A stretch of 37,256 nucleotides of DNA from JALYOK01 sp031419835 (GCA_031419835.1 JANOLP010000055.1:1-37256), one strand, 5' to 3'. Positions 16,307 through 25,531 are shown, counted from the stretch's first letter. The notes: generated by a model not told the origin, from the letters alone. Translations and numbers: made by a program.

Positions 16307-19300
16307 TTATGCGGCGAGTTTGGCCGGTTGCGATGGATTTTTAAATGCGGCGAATAATTCGCTTTCCTTCTTTTTCGCTTCGTTGAGATACCGTTCTTTG
16401 ACATGGCCGAAACCGCGAATCTGCTCTGGGATTTGCGCGAGCGCGACCGCTTGATCGTAATTGCCCGCGTTTAAGCCGCCAAGAATGTCGTTCACCAGTT
16501 TTTCGTAGTCGGTAATCAATTGGCGTTCCATGCGGCGCTCGGCGCTGTAACCAAAGATATCTAACGCGCCGCCGCGCAGGCCTTTGAATTTGGCAAGCAA
16601 TTTAAATGCGCGGAACATCCACGGGCCATAGGCAGCCTTGCGCAAATGGCCGGTGACCGGATCGCGCTTGGCAAACAACGGCGGCGCAAGGTTGAAATTC
16701 AAGCTGTAGTCGCCTTCGAACATATCGGCGATTTTTTTCGTGAATTCGCCATCGGTGTAAAGCCGCGCGACTTCGTATTCGTCTTTATATGCGAGCAATT
16801 TTGCGTAGTAACGCGCCACCGCTTCGCTCAATCTTTGCTTACCGGAAAATTTTTCCGATTCGACGGCGCGAACGCGATCAACCAACGCACGATAGCGCAC
16901 AGCGTAAGCGGCATCTTGGTATTTCGTTAGGTGCGCGACACGGATGCCGATCAATTCATCAAGGTTCTGCGACAATTTTTCCGATTGCGGCCGAGCGGTT
17001 GCCGGTGTTGCAATTTTTTGCACGGCATCCAAATCGATCGCCGCACGGCGGCCCCAGGCAAGGGCCTGTTTATTCATCTCGATTGCTGCGCCGTTCAATT
17101 CGATCGCACGCTCAATTGCAGCCGCGGAAATGGGCAGCCAACCTTTCTGATAAGCGTAGCCGACCAGGAAAAAATTCGTCGCGATCGAATCGCCCATCAA
17201 GGCGGTCGCAATGCGTGTAGCGCTGACGAAATCCACATTACCCGCGCCGACTTTTTCCGTGATCGAGTCTTTAAGTTCGTTGCCGGGCACACGGAATTCC
17301 GTGTTGCGGGTGAACGCGCCGGTGATCACTTCATTGGTATTGATAATGGCCTTGGTGCCGAGCGCTAAAGTCTCCGACCCTTCGGAATTTCCCGACACGA
17401 TCAGATCGCCACCGATCATCAGATCAGCGCCGCCGGTGGCAATCTTGGTGGTCTTGATGTCTTCCGGCTTGAGGCCAATGCGAACATAACTCAGCACCGC
17501 GCCGCCTTTTTGCGCAAGGCCGGTCATTTCCATGACGCCGCAGCCGAGGCCTTCAACATGCGCCGCCATGCCGAGGATGGAGCCGACGGTGACCGTGCCC
17601 TGACCGCCGACGCCGGTGACGATCAAGCGATAGGGCCGGCCAAGTTTTTCCAGATCGACTAACACCGGCTCTGTTAGTGCGGGCGGGGCGATTTCTAAAT
17701 TGCTTCCCGCTTTGCCTTTCTTCAGTTTGCCGCCGTGAACGGTGACAAAGCTCGGGCAAAAACCCTTTACGCAGGAAAAATCTTTATTGCAATTCGATTG
17801 ATCGATCGCGCGTTTGCGGCCGAACTCGGTATCGAGCGGCATCACGGCGACGCAGTTCGATTGCACGCCGCAATCGCCGCAGCCTTCACATACGGCTTCG
17901 TTAATCACGGTGCGCTTCGGCGGATCGATCATCTTGCCGCGCTTGCGGCGGCGGCGTTTTTCCGTTGCGCAGGTTTGATCGTAGACGATGCCCGTCAAGC
18001 CGGGAATCTCGCGGAACTCGCGCTGCACTTGATCGTAGTCGTCGCGATGATGAATCGTCACGCCCGGCGCCCACTCCAGACTCGGCGGATATTTTTCCGG
18101 TTCGTCGGTCACGACCGCGACGCGTTTTGCGCCTTCCGCATGCAACTGCAAAGTAATTTGCGGCACCGTCAATTGACCGTCATGGGGTTGACCGCCCGTC
18201 ATCGCGACGGCATCGTTGTATAACACTTTGAACGTAGTGTTAGCGCCCGAAGCTGCGACCGCGCGCACCGCCAACAGGCCGGAATGGAAATACGTTCCAT
18301 CGCCGATATTTTGGAACACGTGTTTTTGATTGGTGAACGGCGCCATGCCCATCCACGACGCGCCTTCGCCGCCCATCTGCGTGTAGCCCGACGTGTTGCG
18401 GTCCATGCCTTGTGCAAGGAAGTGGCAGCCAATTCCGGCGAGCGCTTTCGAGCCTTCCGGCACTTTCGTGCCGGTGCTGTGCGGGCAACCGGGGCAGAAG
18501 TAGGGCATGCGCGTGATGCCGATTTTCGATTTTTCATGATGGCTTAACAATCGATCGATCGCGGCAACACGAATCACCAATTTATCGTCGGCCATATGGC
18601 TCAAAATTCGATGACCGATGATCTGCGCAATTTGATTCGGATCGAGCGCGCCGGACGACAGGAACATCGGCTGACCCTTTTCATCGTGCTTGCCGATGAT
18701 GCGCGGCGCATTCGCGCGGCCGTACAACATTTCTTTGACCTGGCCCTCCATCAAGCCGCGCTTTTCTTCGACCAGAATGATTAGATCCAAACCCTGCGCA
18801 AATTTCTCCAGCCCTTGCGGTTCCATCGGCCAGGTCATGCCGACTTTGTAAAGACGAACTCCGAGGCGTTCGCAATCGGCGTCGCTCAAATTCAATTCAT
18901 CCAGCGCGCTGCGCGTATCGAGATAGGATTTGCCGGTGGTGATAATGCCGATTTTGGCGTTCGGCGAATCGATATCGATGCGATCGAGATGATTGGCGCG
19001 CGCGAAGGCTTTGACCGCGTCGAGTTTGAAATTGTGTAAGCGATATTCTTGCGTGCGCGGCGGATCGTCCGGGCGGATATGCAATCCGTCGGGTGGCGGC
19101 GTGAAATCGGTTGGGATGTTGACCTGCACGCGACTTGAATCCAATTCCACCACGGCGGCGGTATTGACGGTATCGTGCACGCATTTAATGCCGACCCAGC
19201 AGCCGGAATAGCGCGACAGCTCGAAACCATACAAGCCGTAGTCCAAAATCTCTTGTACGCCGGCGGGATTGAGCACGGGGATCATTGCGTCGACCAACGC

Positions 19301-19786
19301 GTATTCGCTCTGGTGTGCAGTCGTGGACGATTCGCACGTGTGATCGTCGCCCATCAACACCAACACGCCGCCAAGCGGACTGGAGCCAAACAAATTGCCG
19401 TGGCGAAATGCATCGCCGGAACGATCAACGCCGGGGCCTTTGCCGTACCAAATGCTAAACACGCCGTCGTATTTCGCTTGGCCCGTGAACGCGACTTGCT
19501 GCGTGCCGGAGCAGGCCGTCGCCGCTAGGTCTTCGTTAAGCCCCGGCTGGAACACGACATGATGTTCTTGCAAATATTTTTGCGCCGCCGTCAATTGTTG
19601 GTCGTAGCCGCCCAACGGCGAGCCGCGATATCCGGAAACATACCCCGCCGTATTATGCCCGGCGGCGAGATCGCGCCGCCGCTGCATCATCGGCAAGCGC
19701 ACTAACGCTTGAATGCCGGTCAGGTAGATTCTGCCGGCTTCTTGCGTGTATTTATCTTCGAGCTTAACGTCTCTGAGGGTCGCCAT
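16307..19786 (-). CDS. Indolepyruvate ferredoxin oxidoreductase, fused alpha/beta type
   Basis: A 1159-residue cytoplasmic enzyme that oxidatively decarboxylates aryl-pyruvates to aryl-acetyl-CoA with reduction of ferredoxin. The N-terminal IorA-like part contains a ThDP motif, NIGDGTYFHSG with GDG near residue 495, then NDAVAMTGGQ. A cysteine cluster CEGCGDCGVQSNC begins near residue 632 and continues NCNKDFSCVKGFCPSF, as expected for iron-sulfur binding. The gamma (IorB-like) domain starts near residue 722 (VTGVGGQGTVTVGSI). A long C-terminal extension typical of proteobacterial fused forms follows. AGGA precedes the start by about 12 nt. Substrate preference is taken from family naming, not proven. 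Confidence 0.93.
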   Translation of the reverse strand: MATLRDVKLEDKYTQEAGRIYLTGIQALVRLPMMQRRRDLAAGHNTAGYVSGYRGSPLGGYDQQLTAAQKYLQEHHVVFQPGLNEDLAATACSGTQQVAFTGQAKYDGVFSIWYGKGPGVDRSGDAFRHGNLFGSSPLGGVLVLMGDDHTCESSTTAHQSEYALVDAMIPVLNPAGVQEILDYGLYGFELSRYSGCWVGIKCVHDTVNTAAVVELDSSRVQVNIPTDFTPPPDGLHIRPDDPPRTQEYRLHNFKLDAVKAFARANHLDRIDIDSPNAKIGIITTGKSYLDTRSALDELNLSDADCERLGVRLYKVGMTWPMEPQGLEKFAQGLDLIILVEEKRGLMEGQVKEMLYGRANAPRIIGKHDEKGQPMFLSSGALDPNQIAQIIGHRILSHMADDKLVIRVAAIDRLLSHHEKSKIGITRMPYFCPGCPHSTGTKVPEGSKALAGIGCHFLAQGMDRNTSGYTQMGGEGASWMGMAPFTNQKHVFQNIGDGTYFHSGLLAVRAVAASGANTTFKVLYNDAVAMTGGQPHDGQLTVPQITLQLHAEGAKRVAVVTDEPEKYPPSLEWAPGVTIHHRDDYDQVQREFREIPGLTGIVYDQTCATEKRRRRKRGKMIDPPKRTVINEAVCEGCGDCGVQSNCVAVMPLDTEFGRKRAIDQSNCNKDFSCVKGFCPSFVTVHGGKLKKGKAGSNLEIAPPALTEPVLVDLEKLGRPYRLIVTGVGGQGTVTVGSILGMAAHVEGLGCGVMEMTGLAQKGGAVLSYVRIGLKPEDIKTTKIATGGADLMIGGDLIVSGNSEGSETLALGTKAIINTNEVITGAFTRNTEFRVPGNELKDSITEKVGAGNVDFVSATRIATALMGDSIATNFFLVGYAYQKGWLPISAAAIERAIELNGAAIEMNKQALAWGRRAAIDLDAVQKIATPATARPQSEKLSQNLDELIGIRVAHLTKYQDAAYAVRYRALVDRVRAVESEKFSGKQRLSEAVARYYAKLLAYKDEYEVARLYTDGEFTKKIADMFEGDYSLNFNLAPPLFAKRDPVTGHLRKAAYGPWMFRAFKLLAKFKGLRGGALDIFGYSAERRMERQLITDYEKLVNDILGGLNAGNYDQAVALAQIPEQIRGFGHVKERYLNEAKKKESELFAAFKNPSQPAKLAA

Positions 19787-19930
19787 CGATTGAGGATCCT
19801 TGTTCGTGGACTGCGGGATCGCCGCGTAATTCGCAATTTTAGCATGGCGGCTCGATTGATCCCAAGCGCTGTTGCGGGGAATTCTTTGCTATAGTTCTTC
19901 GCTTGTTTTGGCTTTTTTCAGGGGAGTTGT

Positions 19931-20326
19931 ATGGAGGTAGGAGATTTTGTCGACGCCGAAACGATCGCCGGCCCAAGCGACATGGCAAAGGCGCAGCGCA
20001 TCGGCGGTGATGATGAATTTCCCGAAGTGTGGGCAACCTCACGCATGATCTTGCTGATGGAAATCGCTGCGACGCGTTTGATGAAGCCGATTGTCGGTGC
20101 TGGAAACATGTCAGTCGGCGTCGGTGTGGACATTCGCCATATCGCCGCGACGACGGTCAACAGTAAAGTCCGCGCTAGGGCGACGTTTACGGGACGCGAA
20201 GGTAAGTTGTATAAATTTACAGTCGAAGCGTTCGATGCGGGCGGCAAGGTCGGCGAGGGTGATCATACTCGGGCGATCATTTCGAGCGAGCGTTTGGTCG
20301 CCGGGGCTGCGGCGCGAATTAAGTAA
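19931..20326 (+). CDS. Hotdog-fold acyl-CoA thioesterase, FlK-like
   Basis: A 131-residue single hotdog domain resembling the fluoroacetyl-CoA thioesterase-like family. Recognisable stretches are VWATSRMILLMEIAATRLMKP near residue 33, SVGVGVDIRHIAATTVNSKVRARATF and the C-terminal DAGGKVGEGDHTRAII. Proteins of this family hydrolyse short or aromatic acyl-CoA thioesters. GGGGAG lies six bases before ATG. It is divergent from the indolepyruvate oxidoreductase, whose product is an aryl-acetyl-CoA, so release of that acid is a plausible but unproven role. Confidence 0.82.
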   Translation: MEVGDFVDAETIAGPSDMAKAQRIGGDDEFPEVWATSRMILLMEIAATRLMKPIVGAGNMSVGVGVDIRHIAATTVNSKVRARATFTGREGKLYKFTVEAFDAGGKVGEGDHTRAIISSERLVAGAAARIK

Positions 20327-20331
20327 TTGTT

Positions 20332-20410
20332 GTCATTCCCGCGAAGGCGGGAATCCATTTGGCGGTGACTATAGCGATGCAGTATGGATTCCCGCCTTCG
20401 CGGGAATGAC
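20332..20410. repeat. Paired TCATTCCCGCG palindromic repeat, copy 3
   Basis: A nearly perfect inverted pair with TTCCCGC-GAAG-GCGGGAA hairpins on both sides. It fills the gap between the thioesterase stop (20326) and the hydratase start (20432), just before the latter's Shine-Dalgarno. Confidence 0.9.
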
Positions 20411-20431
20411 AACTAGATAGGAGGGTTGGAA

Positions 20432-21214
20432 ATGGTAGAAACAGAAGCAGCGCGCCTCCTGGCACAAAATCGCCTGGAGAGGCAGCGTTTAAGCGCACTT
20501 TCGCTCGATACTCGTCCCGCTGATGAAGCCGCAGCCTACGCCATGCAAGCGCAACTGCATAGCGAACTCGTGCCGAAACTCGGAAAGATTGCCGGCCACA
20601 AAATCGGCTGCACCACGGCCGTGATGCAGCGATTTTTAAATATTCCGAATCCCTGCGCTGGCGGCATATTCGCAAACACCGTTCACCCAAGCGGCATATC
20701 GATTCCACACAACAATTTCGTGCGGCCAGGCGTCGAATGCGAGATCGTCGTTTTTCTGCGGAAAGATCTGCCGCCGATCGATCGGCCTTACACGCAAGAA
20801 AGCGTGGCTGATGCCGTCGGTGCAATTGCTGCCGGCATCGAAATCGTCGACGATCGTTATATCGACTACAAATCCCTGGATACGCCAACACTAATCGCTG
20901 ACGATTTCTTCGACGCCGGTTGCGTGATCGGCGTGCCGCTTCGCGGTTGGGGCGCGATCGATATTCCCGCGTTGGTCGGCCGCACGTTAATCAATGGCAT
21001 CGAGGTTGGCCGCGGCGTGGCGCGCGACGTGATGGACCACCCTTTCGCTGCGTTGGCCTGGCTCGCCAATTCGTTAATCGCACGCGGACAATATTTAAAG
21101 CGCGACGAATTCGTTTTCACTGGCAGCGTAGTAGAAACGCGCTGGATCAATGCCGGCGATCACGTTGCGGTCGAAATCGCCGGCCTCGGCACAACGACGG
21201 TAACGTTTGTATAG
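20432..21214 (+). CDS. 2-keto-4-pentenoate hydratase-like protein (FAH superfamily)
   Basis: A 260-residue protein of the MhpD/DmpE-type hydratase family, within the fumarylacetoacetate hydrolase superfamily. Visible blocks are KIAGHKIGCTTAVMQRFLNI, RPGVECEIVVFL (with E-x-E metal-binding pattern), AGIEIVDDRYIDYKSLDTPTLIADDF and GDHVAVEIAGLGTTTVTF. Members add water to 2-hydroxypentadienoates in aromatic meta-cleavage or act on related keto acids. ATG 20432 is preferred over the in-frame TTG two codons earlier because AGGAGGG is optimally spaced from the ATG. No other meta-cleavage genes are in the window, so the substrate is open. Confidence 0.87.
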   Translation: MVETEAARLLAQNRLERQRLSALSLDTRPADEAAAYAMQAQLHSELVPKLGKIAGHKIGCTTAVMQRFLNIPNPCAGGIFANTVHPSGISIPHNNFVRPGVECEIVVFLRKDLPPIDRPYTQESVADAVGAIAAGIEIVDDRYIDYKSLDTPTLIADDFFDAGCVIGVPLRGWGAIDIPALVGRTLINGIEVGRGVARDVMDHPFAALAWLANSLIARGQYLKRDEFVFTGSVVETRWINAGDHVAVEIAGLGTTTVTFV

Positions 21215-21286
21215 CGCGCGATACTTGCTAATTGGCCGTCGGCTTGACTTGCGTGTAAGCTAGCGCGTCAAGAATGGGGAGTCTAA

Positions 21287-21940
21287 ATGTTCATCGGACA
21301 CTACAGTGCAAGCTTTATCGCAAAGGCCATTGCGCCCGCAGTGCCGCTTTGGTTATTGCTGGTGGCCGCGCAATTAGTCGACATCGCCTGGGGTCTATTA
21401 GTTTTGGCCGGCGTCGAGCATGCCACGCTGGATGCCGCACTTCCGTCAAATCCACTAGTGTTGCAATACATGCCCTACTCACATAGCTTGGTTGCGGCTA
21501 TCGTTTGGTCGCTAATTGCGTTCGTGATTGCGAACAAAGCATTTCGTTTCGCGTCACGTGAATCGATGGCGGTTACGTTGGTCGTCGCGTCCCATTGGTT
21601 TTTTGATTTGCTTGTGCATCGTCCCGATTTGCCACTGCTCGCAAATGCGCCGAAGCTCGGGCTCGGGCTGTGGAATTATCCGCTGATCGCCTTTGGCCTA
21701 GAAATTTTACTGCTGCTGCTCGCCGTTTGGTTTTGCGCGAGGGCGATGCCGGTTCGAGCCGATCGTCGGCGGTTTTGGTATGGCCTCGCGCTGGTCTTAG
21801 TCGTCATTCAAACGATGACAACGTTCGGCCCGATACCTTCAACGCTGACCGCGATGGTCGCATCCGCATTGCTGCTTTACTTGATTATTCCCTACGCCGG
21901 CCGCTGGGTCGAGCGCCATCATCGCCGTGCGAATTATTGA
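21287..21940 (+). CDS. Integral membrane protein, possibly YdjM/DUF457-like
   Basis: A 217-residue protein with about five to six hydrophobic segments. The first helix begins near residue 15 and the last near residue 185. Histidine motifs facing the segment ends (GHYSASF near residue 4, MPYSHSLVAAI near residue 62, SHWFFDLLVHRPDLP near residue 103) resemble the membrane-bound metal-dependent hydrolase-like family. No enzymatic activity can be assigned. GGGGAG precedes ATG by six bases. It appears to be a single gene: a CTTGAC/GTCAAG stem lies in the short gap upstream. Confidence 0.7.
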   Translation: MFIGHYSASFIAKAIAPAVPLWLLLVAAQLVDIAWGLLVLAGVEHATLDAALPSNPLVLQYMPYSHSLVAAIVWSLIAFVIANKAFRFASRESMAVTLVVASHWFFDLLVHRPDLPLLANAPKLGLGLWNYPLIAFGLEILLLLLAVWFCARAMPVRADRRRFWYGLALVLVVIQTMTTFGPIPSTLTAMVASALLLYLIIPYAGRWVERHHRRANY

Positions 21941-21959
21941 TTTCTCATGTGTGTGTGCG

Positions 21960-22034
21960 CATTCAATAGCACTAGGAATGCCTGGAGAACCGCGCCCACA
22001 TTGCCTCTCAGGCCACTTGCCGTACTATTGAATG
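21960..22034 (+). repeat. Core-conserved hairpin, copy 4, nested in an outer stem
   Basis: The inner element 21979-22015 has arms TGCCTGGAGA and TCTCAGGCCA (with small bulges) around the core CCGCGCCCACATTG (21990-22003). It is enclosed by a perfect 10-bp outer stem CATTCAATAG (21960-21969) with CTATTGAATG (22025-22034). The whole structure fills most of the gap between the membrane protein and the DUF349 gene and ends 32 bp before the latter's start. Confidence 0.75.
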
Positions 22035-22066
22035 AACTAGGTCTTCTTCCTATGGATCGTTGCTGA

Positions 22067-24688
22067 ATGTTCGAAAAGCTGTTCGGAAAAAAACGCGCAT
22101 CCGAGCCCGTGTTGGATGAAGCGCCGCGTGACATCGAAGCGCGAAGCTCCCCAGGCATTCCTCCGGATGAAACGCAAATCTGGCGCGACAAGATCCTTGC
22201 CGCAGATTCGGACGACGCAGTGCTGTTGCAATTACTGTCTCAAGCGCCGACATCGGAATTGAAGCTTGAGGCGCTGCAAAGCCTTAGGCAGGAAGATTCT
22301 TTCCGGCGCGCCATGCGTGAATTTCGCCAGCAAGATAAGCGGCTGTATCGCGCCGCGAAATCGCGCTGGCAAGCGGCAAGCAACACGCGCGTTGCTAATG
22401 ACGAAGCCGTGGGCTTGATCGCCACCGCGCGCGCATTGCTCGAACAAGAAAATATTCCGGTTAATCGCGTTGTTGAGTTGGACCGTGCTTGGTCAAAGAT
22501 AAATATGGAGCTGCTCGCCCCAGACTTGCCGGTTGAATTTGCCGAACTGAGCGCGCAGCTTGGGCTTAAGCTGCGTGCCGATGGTACGCGTGGGCAATTG
22601 CTTGGTGGATGGTTAAGTGCGGTGGATAACGCTACGGAACAATTAAGTGCGTTGTTGCCCGGTATCGCGCATGGCCACAATCCGTCCATTGAATCGGAGA
22701 GTGTTGGGTTGCGCCTACTGGAATTGTTGGACAACGTTCCCGATGCAAGCGATACGCGTTGTAGCGCTAAAACCGAAAGCGCGAAAAGGCTACTGGCTTT
22801 AGCCTCTAACGTCGCGCAGCGCGCGCAATTTCTACAAACGTTGCCCATGCCGAGCGCTTCCGATTCCGACAATGAGAAGTCGATGATCGAGCAATGGCGC
22901 GCATTTCCGGAGATCTCCGAAGGCGACAAGAATGCGTTACACAGCGTTCTTGCGCAGCGCTTTGCCGATTGGCGTAATGCGTGCGTCGATGCGCGCAAAC
23001 GCGAACGCGATGCGCACGGCGCAGTCGAGCGCGAGCAGCGCGCCGTACAAAACCAACAACGTTCGAACGATGTGCAACGCGATATCGAGGCGGCAGAAGC
23101 GGCGCATGCAAGTGGGCTGATATCGGAGTTGGCCCGCTTGTTAACGATCATCGATCAGGCGCTGAAACGTAATCCAGTCAATGCCGAGCTCGCTCAACGC
23201 ATCGAATTCCTGCGCCGCGAACAGGTGCGTTTGCGCGACTGGCAGCAATGGAGCGGACGGCAAAGCCGCGAGCAACTTGCCGTCGAGGCGCAGGCACTGG
23301 CTCAACTGGCGAATAGCAAAATTGCGCTCAAAGCGCATGCTGAAGCAATTGCCAATTTGCGCGAACGCTGGAAAGCGCTAGACAAGCTCGATGGCGCGTC
23401 CGATCAAGGCTTGTGGCTTAACTTCGACAGCGCGTTGAAGGCTGCCTACGCGCCAGTAGCGGCACATTTAGACAAACTCAAACAGGCTCGACAAGAGAAT
23501 CTTGCCGCCCGTGCTCAAATCATTGCCGAACTAGTGGCGGCTTCGTTGCGATTCTTCCCCGTCACGTCCGAAGATGGCGCCCCGATGTCCCAACCCGATT
23601 GGCGTGCCGTCGCCCATACACTTGAGCACGCGCGAACCGCGTGGCAAAAATTGGGGCCGGTGGCGCACACCGTTCCGCGCGCTGCGCTGCAAGGCGATAG
23701 CGCCGTTACAACCCGTTATGCAGCGGCGGTGCACGCGCTAGAGTTTCCGCTGAAAAGCGCCTATGACGAGGCGCGCCGAAATCGTGAACAGCTTATTGCG
23801 ACGGCAAAGCAACTCAGTGAATCGGATGTGAATGCGCGCGACATGGTCGATAAGGTAAGAAGCTTACAATCCCAATGGCAGGCGGTTGCGAAAGCGGTCC
23901 CATTACCCCGGTTCGATGAGAACACGCTGTGGGCCGCGTTTAAGAGTGCCACCGACGCGGTTTTCGTGGCACGAGACGCCGCGCGTGTCGCGGGCGAAGC
24001 CAAACTAAATGCCGGGCTTCAGGCACGCGAGGCCGTTATCGAGCGCCTAATCACGGCCGCGTCGCTGAATGCCGCGGCCGAGATCAAGCGCACGCTAGCG
24101 GATGTGCGTAGCGCGTGGAGTAGCGCAGGTGACATTGCGAAGCCGCTAAACGCCAAGCTCGATGCGCGCTATCGGGCTGCCTACGACGGCGTTGAGAAAC
24201 GGCTACGTGGGCTTGCATTAGTAGCATCGCAAGCACGCTTTGACGCGCTCGTCGCAGCGATGGCGCTTTGCCGCGAGCGTGAAAGTTTACTGCATTTGAG
24301 TGGGACTATTAGCGAGGAACAATCGAGCGATCTGAACGGCCGTTGGGACGCGATTTTGAACTTGCCTGACGCTTGGAAAGCGCAGATGAGTGCGCGTTTT
24401 CGCGACACTGGCGGGAACGACCATTCCCCGGATGCGGCAACCCTCGAAGCGTTACTCAATTTAGAGATTGCCTGCGGCATTGAGAGTCCCAATGAATTTC
24501 TCGCTACAAGGCAACAGTTAAAGATACGCGCGCTAAAGACTGCGCTCGAAGGTCGGCAGGTGGGTCATGCTGTGGTAGACCGCGAATACGGGTTGTTAAA
24601 GGTCGCCGCGCAGCCTTACCTGGATGAACAATCCGGCAACAGACTGACGAAAGTCATCGCGGTAATTCGCCAAGAAACGATTACTTAG
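22067..24688 (+). CDS. DUF349-domain protein
   Basis: An 873-residue, highly charged and predicted helical protein. The N-terminus MFEKLFGKKR is followed by repeat-like units built around tryptophan-containing helices (RERWKALDKLD near residue 430, HARTAWQKLGPVAH near 520, SLQSQWQAVAKAVP near 600, DVRSAWSSAG near 680), the pattern of DUF349 repeats. Proteins of this kind are widespread in beta- and gammaproteobacteria and their function is not established. No signal peptide is evident, so it is probably cytoplasmic. The Shine-Dalgarno is weak. Its final TAG codon coincides with the target-site duplication of the MITE that follows. Confidence 0.8.
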   Translation: MFEKLFGKKRASEPVLDEAPRDIEARSSPGIPPDETQIWRDKILAADSDDAVLLQLLSQAPTSELKLEALQSLRQEDSFRRAMREFRQQDKRLYRAAKSRWQAASNTRVANDEAVGLIATARALLEQENIPVNRVVELDRAWSKINMELLAPDLPVEFAELSAQLGLKLRADGTRGQLLGGWLSAVDNATEQLSALLPGIAHGHNPSIESESVGLRLLELLDNVPDASDTRCSAKTESAKRLLALASNVAQRAQFLQTLPMPSASDSDNEKSMIEQWRAFPEISEGDKNALHSVLAQRFADWRNACVDARKRERDAHGAVEREQRAVQNQQRSNDVQRDIEAAEAAHASGLISELARLLTIIDQALKRNPVNAELAQRIEFLRREQVRLRDWQQWSGRQSREQLAVEAQALAQLANSKIALKAHAEAIANLRERWKALDKLDGASDQGLWLNFDSALKAAYAPVAAHLDKLKQARQENLAARAQIIAELVAASLRFFPVTSEDGAPMSQPDWRAVAHTLEHARTAWQKLGPVAHTVPRAALQGDSAVTTRYAAAVHALEFPLKSAYDEARRNREQLIATAKQLSESDVNARDMVDKVRSLQSQWQAVAKAVPLPRFDENTLWAAFKSATDAVFVARDAARVAGEAKLNAGLQAREAVIERLITAASLNAAAEIKRTLADVRSAWSSAGDIAKPLNAKLDARYRAAYDGVEKRLRGLALVASQARFDALVAAMALCRERESLLHLSGTISEEQSSDLNGRWDAILNLPDAWKAQMSARFRDTGGNDHSPDAATLEALLNLEIACGIESPNEFLATRQQLKIRALKTALEGRQVGHAVVDREYGLLKVAAQPYLDEQSGNRLTKVIAVIRQETIT

Positions 24689-24831
24689 GGAAGCTCTGAT
24701 TAATTCTGAGTTCTAAGCAAGACAAGGCGTGAGTGAAAAATTGTGACGCAGCATATGTCTGATATGTAAGGAACAATTTTTCAAGAGCCAAACAAATGGC
24801 TGCGACGAAATCAGAATTAATCAGAGCTTCC
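24689..24831. mobile_element. MITE, IS5-like ends, with TTAG target duplication
   Basis: A 143-bp non-coding element with perfect 21-bp terminal inverted repeats starting GGAAGCTCTGATTAATTCTG. It is flanked by direct repeats TTAG (24685-24688 and 24832-24835). A GGAA-start end and a 4-bp YTAR duplication are features of the IS5 subgroup of the IS5 family, so I infer mobilisation in trans by such a transposase. It sits between the convergent DUF349 and anti-sigma genes. No internal ORF of useful length. Confidence 0.85.
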
Positions 24832-24841
24832 TTAGCTTTCA

Positions 24842-25531
24842 TTAAATTTTCAGTAGTGGCCCGGAATACAGCACCGGCCCCGTCGGCGCGCCGGTCGGCG
24901 AGCCACCTTTGGGCTCCAGGCTGACGGCGAGCGCAGGAATATCCGGTAGAGAATTCGCTCGTAGTTGTGCAACTTTGAGTTTGATCGTACCGGAGGCTGG
25001 GATAAGGCCAAGTGACTGTGGCGCCGCACCTTTAGGCAACGTCCACAATTCTAGCGCGCGGTCGGGCGCGAGATACGCGGCTTGAACGACCTTGACTTCA
25101 AGTTCCGGCGCTCCGCGAACATATCGCACCGTCATGATGGGCTGATGTTTTGAATCGGCCAACACCGCGACGTAGGTCGGCATCGCATCGCGCTGCGGCG
25201 CCAGGCCAAAAAATAGCAATAGGCCAAAGGCAAAACTGCTCGCCGCCATGGCCAGGCCACGCCAAAAATTCAACGAATCAAACAAACTGGTTTTCGGTTG
25301 CGATTGCTGAATTCGTTGTTCGATTTTCCGCCAAACATGTTTCGGCGGATTAACCGGCGCTGCGGCCTGGGCGATCGGGGCGAGGCGTTCCTGCCACTCC
25401 ATTACATTGCGTCGCAGATCCGCGTCATCGCGCATTAATCGCTCAAAACGCTTGCGTGCGAGACCGTGCAAAGTACCAAGCGCGTATTCGCTGGCAAGCA
25501 GATCGCGCAACTTTGGATTTTGATATTTCAT
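24842..25531 (-). CDS. Anti-sigma factor, RskA-like
   Basis: A 229-residue protein with an N-terminal cytoplasmic domain (LASEYALGTLHGLARKRFERLM, the usual sigma-binding helix pattern), one transmembrane helix at about residues 91-111 (FWRGLAMAASSFAFGLLLFF), and an extracytoplasmic domain ending in the RskA-like region (ALELWTLPKGAAPQSLGLIP, VSLEPKGGSPTGAPTGPVLYSG). It should hold the ECF sigma factor encoded immediately upstream until signal-dependent proteolysis. ATG 25531 overlaps the sigma factor stop as ATGA; the frame extends 4 codons earlier but without support. Confidence 0.93.
   Translation of the reverse strand: MKYQNPKLRDLLASEYALGTLHGLARKRFERLMRDDADLRRNVMEWQERLAPIAQAAAPVNPPKHVWRKIEQRIQQSQPKTSLFDSLNFWRGLAMAASSFAFGLLLFFGLAPQRDAMPTYVAVLADSKHQPIMTVRYVRGAPELEVKVVQAAYLAPDRALELWTLPKGAAPQSLGLIPASGTIKLKVAQLRANSLPDIPALAVSLEPKGGSPTGAPTGPVLYSGPLLKI

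Noticed and set aside
22240..23151. Long minus-strand ORF (303 residues) opposite the DUF349 gene
   Set aside because: It is a serine/arginine/cysteine-rich shadow of the coding frame on the other strand, with no recognisable domain or ribosome binding site.
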